Of a DNA stretch of 10,033 bases, positions 1-5,787 are shown in pieces (the stretch's first letter is position 1; each line of letters starts with the position of its first letter). The notes under the pieces were generated by a model, which worked only from the letters and a program-made list of their open reading frames with translations, made no database searches and was not told the DNA's origin. Made by a program: the position numbers and the translations under genes. Origin of the DNA: an uncultured Bacteroides sp. (GTDB lineage: Bacteria > Bacteroidota > Bacteroidia > Bacteroidales > Bacteroidaceae); contig CABROZ010000086.1 in the NCBI GenBank assembly GCA_902472795.1, positions 1 to 10,033 on the forward strand, read 5' to 3'.

Positions 1-31
1 AGTTTTTAATTAATAATTAGTTTTATTTCTT

Positions 32-39
32 TAATTTTG
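32..39 (+). promoter_or_regulatory. Candidate -7 box of the purN promoter
   Basis: TAATTTTG at 32-39, followed by C, matches the Bacteroides -7 consensus TAnnTTTG. Transcription would start near 46, giving a leader of about 95 nt before the purN ATG at 143. No good -33 TTTG is present 19-20 nt upstream, where the DNA is simply A+T rich, so the call rests on the -7 box and its position. Confidence 0.55.
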
Positions 40-44
40 CGGGG

Positions 45-76
45 CAAAGGAATGAATATTTATCGTTTCTAACAAA
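45..76 (-). promoter_or_regulatory. Candidate leftward divergent promoter
   Basis: On the minus strand, TTTG (plus 73-76) is followed after exactly 20 nt by TTCCTTTG (plus 45-52), one base off the Bacteroides -7 consensus TAnnTTTG. It would start transcription near 38 and read out of the left edge. In Bacteroides genomes acpP often lies divergent from purN, so acpP is the likely target, but that gene is not in the window. The -33 half lies in a perfect 10-bp palindrome, CAAATATTTG, at 73-82. Confidence 0.5.
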
Positions 77-142
77 TATTTGGCGAACAAAATGCAGATT
101 TTTGCACAATTTTCACGGTTTTGTGCACAGATTGAGAAAAAT

Positions 143-712
143 ATGGGGAAAAACATCGCAATTTTTGCATCCGGCAATGGTACGAATGCCGAGAATATTA
201 TCCGCTATTTCCAAGGTAGCGAAGAGGTGAGAGTGAAGCTGGTGCTGACGAACCGCCGGCAGGCTTTTGTGTTGGAACGTGCGCGCAAATTAGACGTTCC
301 GTGTGCTTATTTCGGCAAGGAGGACTGGGCGGACGGCGAGCCGGTGCTTGCGCTGCTTCGCGAGCAGGGCATCGACTTTGTGGTGCTGGCAGGTTTCCTG
401 GCGCGCGTCCCCGATTGTCTGCTTCGGGCCTATCCCAATAAGATTGTCAACATACACCCTTCGCTGCTGCCCAAGTTCGGGGGCAAAGGTATGTACGGCG
501 ACCGCGTACACGAGGCTGTGGTGGCTGCCGGCGAGACGGAGAGTGGAATCACTATACATTATATTAACGAGCACTACGACGAGGGCGAAGTCATTGCCCA
601 GTACCGTTGCGCAGTGTTGCCCGACGATACGGCCGCGGACGTGGCGACCAAGGTACATGCGCTGGAGTACGAGTACTATCCACAGGTGATCGGTCGTGAG
701 GTGATGCGCTGA
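143..712 (+). CDS. purN: Phosphoribosylglycinamide formyltransferase (GART)
   Basis: PurN transfers a formyl group from 10-formyltetrahydrofolate to glycinamide ribonucleotide, the third step of de novo purine synthesis, in the cytosol. The 189-residue protein has the family landmarks. The N-terminal phosphate-binding loop is GNGTNAE at 11-17. The catalytic segment NIHPSLLP at 103-110 holds the Asn and His equivalent to E. coli N106 and H108. The catalytic Asp is D146 in HYDEGEV. Length is slightly below the 212 residues of the E. coli enzyme. I chose the ATG at 143 because MGKNIAIFASG is the typical family start; the frame is open back to 80 (TTG at 80, ATG at 92), but those 21 extra residues resemble leader sequence. 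No strong Shine-Dalgarno is seen, as is usual in Bacteroides. It is transcribed alone and converges on pdxB. Confidence 0.96.
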   Translation: MGKNIAIFASGNGTNAENIIRYFQGSEEVRVKLVLTNRRQAFVLERARKLDVPCAYFGKEDWADGEPVLALLREQGIDFVVLAGFLARVPDCLLRAYPNKIVNIHPSLLPKFGGKGMYGDRVHEAVVAAGETESGITIHYINEHYDEGEVIAQYRCAVLPDDTAADVATKVHALEYEYYPQVIGREVMR

Positions 713-736
713 GCCGTCTGGCGGGTGTTTCCTTTG

Positions 737-824
737 GTTTCCACTTGCGGGAACTGCCGTTCCCACAAGTGGGGAACATGGTTCCCGCAAGTGGTTACGG
801 TGGTTACCACAGGTGGAAACGGTG
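737..824. repeat. Four-unit tandem array of imperfect palindromes, 22-bp period
   Basis: Four related 18-19 nt units start at 737, 759, 781 and 803, an exact 22-bp spacing. Each fits GTTNCCACNNGTGGNAAC loosely, which is itself palindromic. Units are separated by 3-4 nt, and the last two share the spacer GGTG. A partial unit (GTTTCCTTTGG) precedes the array at 727. Units also pair with each other: 741-754 is the perfect inverse of 781-794, and 741-754 pairs with 759-772 with one mismatch and a TGCC loop. The array fills the gap between the convergent genes purN and pdxB, so it can fold into strong hairpins on both strands and may end transcription from both sides. No T-tract follows the hairpins. 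A REP-like repeat or protein-binding array are alternatives. Confidence 0.85.
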
Positions 825-844
825 CGGATAGCCTGCCGCCGGAA

Positions 845-1909
845 TCAGAACAGCTGATACTGCTGTGGCGTGACGAGGGTGAAGGCCCGCCGTTCGCGGC
901 GTAGCGGATAGTCGCCTCGCAGCTGTTCGAACAGTTCGGGGTGTTGGCGCAGTGCGTCGCAGTCGCGTCGAGGGTCGTACATCTGCAGGGCGGCTTCGGT
1001 CAGGCTGCTGGCAGTGATGACGGGTGTGGCGGGCTGTGGCGGCTCGATAGCGTACTGAGCTGTCAGGTGGAAGAAGCGGCAAAGGGCGTCGAGCGACATG
1101 CGGGTGGCGTTGGCCTTTCCGTCGGCCGAGTAGCCGGCGATGTGGGGCGTACCGATGAACACTTTGCCGAGCAGCTCCAGATTGATGTCGGGTTCGTTTT
1201 CCCACACGTCGATGACGGCATCGGCTATTTGTCTGCTGTCGAGGGCACGAAGCAGGGCTCCGGTTTCGATTACTTCTCCGCGCGATGTATTGATGATGAC
1301 CGGTCTGCGTTGCAGCGAGCCGAAGAAGGCGGCGTCGGCCAGGTGCAGGGTTTTGTATTTTCCTTCTTTATATAGGGGCACGTGAAAGCTGATGACGTCG
1401 CACTCGGCTGCCAGTTGTGCCAGCGATGCGAATCCATCGTGTCCTTCGCGTTCTTCGCGCGGCAGGTCGTTGAGCAGCACTTTCATACCCAGTCTTTTCC
1501 CTACTTCTGCCACTTTGCTGCCTACGTTGCCCGCGCCGACAATGCCGAGCGTCAGTCCGGCCAGCGGGCGGTCGGGTCTGTGCTGTTGTAGCAGCAGGAG
1601 GGTGGATTGCAGATACTGGGCTACGGAGGCCGAGTTGCATCCCGGAGCGTTGGTCCATCCGATGCCCGCCTGGCGGCAGTATTCGGTGTCAATGTGGTCG
1701 AATCCGATGGTGGCTGTGGCGATGAAACGCACATGGCTGCCTTCGAGCAGCTGGCGGTTGCACAGGGTTCGGGTGCGTATGATCAGTGCGTCGGCGTCGC
1801 GGACGGCTTCCGGCGTGAATGCTTTTCCCGGCAGGTAGACTACTTCGTCGGCTATCTGCCCGATGGCTTCCCTGATGAAGGGAATCTTGTTGTCGACAAT
1901 TACTTTCAT
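845..1909 (-). CDS. pdxB: Erythronate-4-phosphate dehydrogenase
   Basis: PdxB oxidises 4-phospho-D-erythronate to 2-oxo-3-hydroxy-4-phosphobutanoate with NAD, an early step in the DXP-dependent route to pyridoxal 5'-phosphate. It belongs to the D-2-hydroxyacid dehydrogenase family. In the 354-residue protein the Rossmann motif GAGNVG is at 125-130, and the catalytic triad is R210 (NTSRGE), E239 (ENEP) and H256 (PHIAGYS), nearly the E. coli numbering. The N-terminal MKVIVDNKIPFIREA and the segment ATIGFDHID (66-74) are characteristic of PdxB within the family. A C-terminal dimerisation-type region of about 65 residues follows the catalytic domain. I chose the ATG at 1909, preceded by AAAAGGAA; the frame stays open to 2008, but that part looks like untranslated leader. 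It lies 101 nt downstream of the LTA-synthase-like gene on the same strand, so co-transcription is possible. No convincing promoter of its own is visible. Confidence 0.96.
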   Translation of the reverse strand: MKVIVDNKIPFIREAIGQIADEVVYLPGKAFTPEAVRDADALIIRTRTLCNRQLLEGSHVRFIATATIGFDHIDTEYCRQAGIGWTNAPGCNSASVAQYLQSTLLLLQQHRPDRPLAGLTLGIVGAGNVGSKVAEVGKRLGMKVLLNDLPREEREGHDGFASLAQLAAECDVISFHVPLYKEGKYKTLHLADAAFFGSLQRRPVIINTSRGEVIETGALLRALDSRQIADAVIDVWENEPDINLELLGKVFIGTPHIAGYSADGKANATRMSLDALCRFFHLTAQYAIEPPQPATPVITASSLTEAALQMYDPRRDCDALRQHPELFEQLRGDYPLRRERRAFTLVTPQQYQLF

Positions 1910-1937
1910 TTCCTTTTCTGTTTTTTTGTGCATGTAT

Positions 1938-1957
1938 CGGACGGTTTCCACCGTTCG
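1938..1957 (-). promoter_or_regulatory. Hairpin in the pdxB leader
   Basis: On the minus strand ACGGT and ACCGT (plus 1954-1950 and 1945-1941) form a 5-bp stem closed by a GGAA (GNRA-type) tetraloop. Beyond one A-C mismatch, two outer G-C pairs extend it. It lies about 30 nt before the pdxB ATG, in a G+C-rich 101-nt gap with several GGCCGT words. It may be a processing, attenuation or weak termination structure; there is no T-tract directly after it, and the A-rich stretch before the ATG follows instead. Confidence 0.4.
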
Positions 1958-2010
1958 GGCCGTTGTGTAGCGGGGCCGTAGGCCGTGGCTGCACCGGATG
2001 TATAACACAT

Positions 2011-3852
2011 TCAGGGCCTGTTTTGTTTATTCCCGTCTGTGCCGGACTTCTCTTTCAGGTAGTCGAAGCGCAGCATCAGGTCGGCTATGTCGTGAGCCTG
2101 TTGCAGGTGGTGCAGGGTCAGGCTGTCGGAGGCATCGCCTTCGACGTTCATGTGCGAGCCTACGGCAAGTCCCCGCTTCGTTGGCGACAGGATGCTCTGC
2201 CCCATGCCTTTCCACGGATAGCGTTCGAGTCCCAGCAGCTGGAGCAGGGTGGGGTAGATGTCTATCTGTCCCATCACGTCCTCGTAGCGCATGCCTACGG
2301 GCGAGTTGAGGATGATGAGGGGCGTATAGGGCTTGTCGGAAACAATGCCCCGCGTAGCAGGCGCCTGGCACAGCTCGTTGCGGTAGAAAGCGAGTCCCTC
2401 GTGGTCGCCGGTGATGACGATAAGCGTTTCCTTATACTCAGGGCGCGACTTCAGGAAGTCGATGAACTGCCCGAGGGCCTTGTCCGTATAGCGGGCCGTC
2501 TTCATGTAGTCGGCCGCTTTCTCGGGGATGGAGTCGGAGAAACTGATTTCCTGCAAGTGACGGGGCAGCACGAACGGTGCGTGCCCGGAGTAGGTGACGA
2601 GCTGCATGAAGACCGTTTCGCCCTGCTTCCATATTTCGCCATCGCTGATTTTCTCGCTGCACTGCTCGAAGAAAGGCACGTCGCCGATGCGCTTGTGTGT
2701 GCCGAAGGCTTCGGCTTTGCGGAAGTCGTGATAGGCGATGATGGTGTCCAGTCCGAAGCTGTAGGCAATGGCTCCCTGATTCCAGGTCGATACCTTGTCG
2801 ATGGTCAGCAGATAGTTGCGCGAGTGTTTTAGCTCGTGCATGGCTTTGGGCAGGGTGGCGTAGTGGTTGTCGGGGAACAGGCTGCTGTATGCACCCGAGT
2901 TGAGGGGCAGCATGCCGGCGTTGATCATCAGTTGGGCGTCGATAGAGCGTCCGCCTTTCACCTGGGTGAGCACGTGGGGAGCGTAGAGGGTGGTCGGTTC
3001 CTTCAGCAGGCGGTTGAGGCAGGGCGTGATTTCCTGTCCTTCCACTTCTTGCTCCAGCACCCAGCTTTCGAACGATTCGGCCAGAATCAGGATGCAGTTG
3101 CGGCGCGTCTCTATCGAGTCGGGCAGGGGTGTCCATGCGGGCTGTGCGGCAAGCCAGCTCCCGATGCGTTGGTCTATTTCGGGGGTGATTTCCTGTTGCT
3201 GTTCCGTCAGGTCGTAGTATACGCAGCCGAATACGGTGAACATCGGTGCACAGCTTGAACACAGGTAAGGCGATTGCCGGATGGCATTGAATGACTGATG
3301 GAATCCGCCGTAGAAGCTTAGGCAAGCCATGTTCAGCAATGCTGTTCCAACCAATACGGCAAAGTATCCGGGAAGTCTTCGGATGAGGCTGCTTCCTTTT
3401 CGGTCTGGCTTGCGGAACGCCATAAAGATGGTGACGACGGATGACAGGGGCAACAGAATGTCTATCATTCTGAACGAATCTTTGACGCTTGCGGTAAAGT
3501 CGGCCAGGTTGCCGGCCAGTCCGTAGCTGCTCAGCGGGATGTGTGTGTAGTACGTTCGGAAATAGAGCAGGTTGCAGATAAGCAGGCTGTCGAGGCAGAA
3601 CAGGATGACACTTTCTATCCCTTTCCTCCTGAACAGAATGTAGGGGAGCAGCAGCAACGTAGCGATGAACAACTTGGAAAGATAGGTTTCCAAGTACGAA
3701 AACGATGCGAACGTGGTATCTATGCACCAGATGGCATCGAAAAGGGTGAGTTTCAGGAACAGTCCAGCTGCAAAAACGATAGCTGTACGGTTCCACGCGC
3801 TTTTCCAGTCGGGCATTTTTGCGAAGCGCGGTTTTAAGCTTTTTTCATTCAT
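2011..3852 (-). CDS. LTA-synthase-like membrane phosphotransferase (sulfatase superfamily)
   Basis: An inner-membrane enzyme of the alkaline phosphatase/sulfatase superfamily, MdoB/LtaS type (613 residues). The N-terminal third has about five membrane segments (roughly 22-42, 58-76, 79-99, 127-147, 161-181). The large catalytic domain follows and should face the periplasm. Visible active-site elements are the metal ligand E259 in ILAESFESW, a presumed nucleophile S303 in KGGRSIDAQ, H424 in YSGHAPF, and the metal pair D483-H484 in TGDHEG. Staphylococcal LtaS has Thr as nucleophile; Ser stands here. Relatives move phosphoglycerol or phosphoethanolamine from phospholipids onto glycans. As Gram-negatives lack LTA and the neighbours build glycans, a phospho-substituent on LOS or another envelope glycan is the likely product (inference). 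The start is the ATG at 3852, after AGAGAAG; an in-frame extension to a TTG at 3915 is unlikely because it would include the promoter -7 box. Confidence 0.88.
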   Translation of the reverse strand: MNEKSLKPRFAKMPDWKSAWNRTAIVFAAGLFLKLTLFDAIWCIDTTFASFSYLETYLSKLFIATLLLLPYILFRRKGIESVILFCLDSLLICNLLYFRTYYTHIPLSSYGLAGNLADFTASVKDSFRMIDILLPLSSVVTIFMAFRKPDRKGSSLIRRLPGYFAVLVGTALLNMACLSFYGGFHQSFNAIRQSPYLCSSCAPMFTVFGCVYYDLTEQQQEITPEIDQRIGSWLAAQPAWTPLPDSIETRRNCILILAESFESWVLEQEVEGQEITPCLNRLLKEPTTLYAPHVLTQVKGGRSIDAQLMINAGMLPLNSGAYSSLFPDNHYATLPKAMHELKHSRNYLLTIDKVSTWNQGAIAYSFGLDTIIAYHDFRKAEAFGTHKRIGDVPFFEQCSEKISDGEIWKQGETVFMQLVTYSGHAPFVLPRHLQEISFSDSIPEKAADYMKTARYTDKALGQFIDFLKSRPEYKETLIVITGDHEGLAFYRNELCQAPATRGIVSDKPYTPLIILNSPVGMRYEDVMGQIDIYPTLLQLLGLERYPWKGMGQSILSPTKRGLAVGSHMNVEGDASDSLTLHHLQQAHDIADLMLRFDYLKEKSGTDGNKQNRP

Positions 3853-3912
3853 TGACTTCTCTATGCTAGGCCGTTCTATTCCAGACCTTTTTTCTCTCTC
3901 TTTATGGGGCGG

Positions 3913-3920
3913 CAAAGGTA
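3913..3920 (-). promoter_or_regulatory. -7 box for the LTA-synthase-like gene
   Basis: On the minus strand TACCTTTG followed by C exactly fits the Bacteroides -7 consensus TAnnTTTG. Start of transcription would be near 3906, about 54 nt before the ATG at 3852. The expected -33 position (around 3941-3944) reads CATG rather than TTTG, so the promoter may be weak or need an activator. A TGTGAA-type repeat copy lies across that region. Confidence 0.6.
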
Positions 3921-3970
3921 CGGCTATATTTGTGAATATCCATGATTTGGCGATACTATTATTTTATAAA

Positions 3971-4010
3971 TGTGAATTTGATATGAATTTACTGTGAATT
4001 TCATATGAAA
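3971..4010. repeat. 17-bp direct repeat with embedded palindrome, possible operator
   Basis: TGTGAATTTGATATGAA at 3971-3987 is repeated with one change at 3993-4009 (TGTGAATTTCATATGAA), a 22-bp period. The second copy contains the perfect 12-bp palindrome TTTCATATGAAA at 3999-4010; the first copy is the same palindrome with one mismatch. A third, looser copy (TGTGAATATCCATGAT) starts at 3931, and an inverted TTCACA lies at 4041-4046. The cluster sits between two divergent envelope-glycan promoters. Same-face spacing of two helical turns and the dyad suggest binding sites for a dimeric regulator; no regulator is encoded in the window. Confidence 0.55.
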
Positions 4011-4067
4011 ATACGGTAAATAAGTTGTAAGTAACTCTTTTTCACAAATCACAAAATACAGACGGGG

Positions 4068-4099
4068 TTTGGACATTTGCAAAATATTACATAGTTTTG
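4068..4099 (+). promoter_or_regulatory. Bacteroides-type promoter for the first rightward glycosyltransferase
   Basis: TTTG at 4068-4071 and TAGTTTTG at 4092-4099, followed by T, match both Bacteroides promoter boxes with a 20-nt spacer. Transcription would start near 4106, about 41 nt before the ATG at 4147. A second TTTG at 4076-4079 is too close to be the -33 box. Confidence 0.75.
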
Positions 4100-4146
4100 T
4101 CTGCCCTATGGCATCGACGGACAAATAGACGATAAAAATAGAACGT

Positions 4147-4863
4147 ATGAAATGCATTCATGTGATTACTCCGGTAAAGGACTCCATTGACCTGACCTTG
4201 CAGACGGCCGAAGCCATCATGGCATCGGACATCAAGGTTCCTTACACATATACCATCTACAACGATTTCAGTACGGCCGAAAATACTGCCCGGCTGCAGG
4301 AGGCCTCGAAGAAGATGGGGTTCAATTTAGTGAACCTCTCGGATCTGACCGATCATCCTTCGCCCAACTATCTGCTGGTGCTGCAGATGGCGCAGGAGCG
4401 CGCCATTGCCGAAGATGCCGCGCTGATTATCGTAGAGTCGGACGTGGTGGTGAAGAAGAACACCCTTCAGGCTCTGTTCGATGGCGCGCAGGAGCGTACG
4501 GACTGCGGCATTGCAGCCGCCGTCACCGTTGATGAGAAAGGTGAGATAAACTATCCTTACCTGTTTGCCAAAGGAAACGAAAACAGGGTTTACCCCGAAA
4601 AGAAGCATTGCAGCTTCTGCTGCTCGCTGCTGACAGTCAACTTTCTGCGGACTTTCGACTTCCACCGGCTCGATCCGGAGAAGAACTGGCACGATGTCAC
4701 CATCTCGCACCAGTCGCAGAAGGAAGGTTTCCGCAACTATCTGTTCACTACGCTTCCCGTGTGGCACCGTCCTCACAGCAGCCGTCCCTGGAAACAACTG
4801 AAATACAAGAATCCCCTGAAATATTACTGGCTGAAATATACCAAAGGATTGGATAAGATTTGA
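4147..4863 (+). CDS. Short GT-A type glycosyltransferase (family 2-like)
   Basis: A soluble 238-residue protein without evident membrane segments. It resembles family 2 GT-A transferases. The N-terminal strand MKCIHVITPVKDS is followed by YNDFST (38-43), where the family has the nucleotide-binding N/D-x-S-x-D type element. The strand ALIIVESDVVVKKNTL (92-107) carries ESD in place of the metal-binding DxD. Later come the conserved-looking CSFCCSLL (155-162) and WHDVTISHQ (181-189), the latter with an acidic residue where the catalytic base is expected. The C-terminus is basic and aromatic (LKYKNPLKYYWLKYTKG), fitting loose membrane contact. It is the first rightward gene after the divergent promoter region and is followed 118 nt later by a kinase gene with its own promoter. 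It probably adds a sugar to the LOS core or a related envelope glycan; donor and acceptor cannot be read from the sequence. Confidence 0.8.
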   Translation: MKCIHVITPVKDSIDLTLQTAEAIMASDIKVPYTYTIYNDFSTAENTARLQEASKKMGFNLVNLSDLTDHPSPNYLLVLQMAQERAIAEDAALIIVESDVVVKKNTLQALFDGAQERTDCGIAAAVTVDEKGEINYPYLFAKGNENRVYPEKKHCSFCCSLLTVNFLRTFDFHRLDPEKNWHDVTISHQSQKEGFRNYLFTTLPVWHRPHSSRPWKQLKYKNPLKYYWLKYTKGLDKI

Positions 4864-4883
4864 GGCTGACATACAGAACGTTT

Positions 4884-4915
4884 TTTGGAAGTTTGTCAAA
4901 TAATAACTATATTTG
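4884..4915 (+). promoter_or_regulatory. Bacteroides-type promoter for the kinase gene
   Basis: TTTG at 4884-4887 and TATATTTG at 4908-4915, followed by C, match both boxes with the same 20-nt spacer as the promoter at 4068-4099. Transcription would start near 4921, giving a leader of about 60 nt before the ATG at 4982. The kinase and the following glycosyltransferases can therefore be expressed apart from the gene at 4147. Confidence 0.75.
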
Positions 4916-4981
4916 CCGCGAATTCCGTTGTCTTGGATGCTGTGAGGCAACACTCTGTCTATAAGCTTAGGTACATTCATT

Positions 4982-5758
4982 ATGGTAAAAGATAAAGGGA
5001 AGGTTTCCACCTTGTATCATTTTTTTCATCCGCGGGTATTGACCATTCATCCGGACTACAAGCGTCTGGAGCCGTTCATCTTGTCGCTGCCCATACGCTT
5101 TCGTCGGAACGAAGGCGTGGTGATACACCGGGGGCGGAACGAACTGCGCCGGATGGAATATGAAGGAGAAACGTACGTGGTGAAGTCCTTCCATCAGCCC
5201 AATTGGATCAACCGTGTGATTTACGGCGTGTTTCGCGCTTCCAAGGCCAAACGTTCTTTCCATTATGCCGATGCTTTCCTGAAGTTGGGCGTAGGCACTC
5301 CGCAACCCGTGGGAAGTATGGATCAACGATCGGGTTTGTTGTTCGATAAGAGTTACTACGTCAGCCGCCTGTCCGACTGTCCCTACGTGTATGCCGACCT
5401 TTTTACGCAGAAGTTCGAGTGCGAGGAGAAAGTGCTGCGCGAAATCGGACGGGTGACCGCCATTCTGCACGAAAACGGATATGCCCACAAAGACTATGGC
5501 CGCGGGAACATTCTGTTCCGCCCCATGCCCGACGGTTCGGCCAAGATAGAGATAGTTGACCTGAACCGCATGTACATCGGGCACATCGGCCTGCGGCGCG
5601 GATGCCGGAACTTCGAGCGCCTGCCCGCCACTCCGCAGATGCATCGCTACATGGCCGAAGAATACGCCAAAGTGCGGGGATTTGATGCCGAGAAGTGCTT
5701 TCAGCTGATGTCGTATTATCGGAGCAGACAGTCCGGTAAGATAGACAACCTTTACTAA
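4982..5758 (+). CDS. LPS-core kinase, WaaP/Kdo kinase-like
   Basis: A 258-residue protein of the lipopolysaccharide kinase family (Kdo/WaaP type, protein-kinase-like fold), expected at the cytoplasmic face of the inner membrane. The ATP-anchoring Lys is probably K68 in TYVVKSF. The segment SKAKRSFHYADAFLKLGVGTPQPVG (87-111) matches the helix and hinge region typical of the family. The catalytic loop is HKDYGRGNILF, with H169, D171 and N176, and the metal-binding Asp is D193 in IVDLNRM. Relatives phosphorylate heptose or Kdo in the LPS inner core. In Bacteroides, whose core is reported to carry phosphorylated Kdo, a Kdo kinase is a reasonable guess, but this is inference. It has its own upstream promoter and is followed after 29 nt by the GlfT2-like gene, so the two are probably co-transcribed. 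No strong Shine-Dalgarno precedes the ATG. Confidence 0.87.
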   Translation: MVKDKGKVSTLYHFFHPRVLTIHPDYKRLEPFILSLPIRFRRNEGVVIHRGRNELRRMEYEGETYVVKSFHQPNWINRVIYGVFRASKAKRSFHYADAFLKLGVGTPQPVGSMDQRSGLLFDKSYYVSRLSDCPYVYADLFTQKFECEEKVLREIGRVTAILHENGYAHKDYGRGNILFRPMPDGSAKIEIVDLNRMYIGHIGLRRGCRNFERLPATPQMHRYMAEEYAKVRGFDAEKCFQLMSYYRSRQSGKIDNLY

Positions 5759-5787
5759 ACAAGAAATCGCTAAAACAAAAATCTGCT

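Noticed and set aside
80..142. Extended N-terminus of purN from TTG at 80 or ATG at 92
   Set aside because: The 21 extra residues have no counterpart in the known family start; the ATG at 143 begins exactly at the conserved first strand.
727..824. CRISPR array
   Set aside because: The 22-bp units are contiguous palindromes with 3-4 nt between them, with no spacer-sized unique sequences and no cas genes nearby.
1963..2832. Long (289-codon) plus-strand frame opposite the phosphotransferase gene
   Set aside because: It is antisense to a gene with clear catalytic motifs and reflects the G+C bias of third codon positions; its translation has no recognisable domain.
3924..4157. 77-codon minus-strand frame in the divergent intergenic region
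   Set aside because: It runs through both promoters and the repeat cluster, is A+T-rich noise in composition, and shows no recognisable domain.
4999..5014. Palindromic AGGTTTCCACCT word similar to the 737-824 repeat units
   Set aside because: It lies in the coding sequence of the kinase (codons for KVSTL), is a single copy without the full unit, and is best explained by chance.
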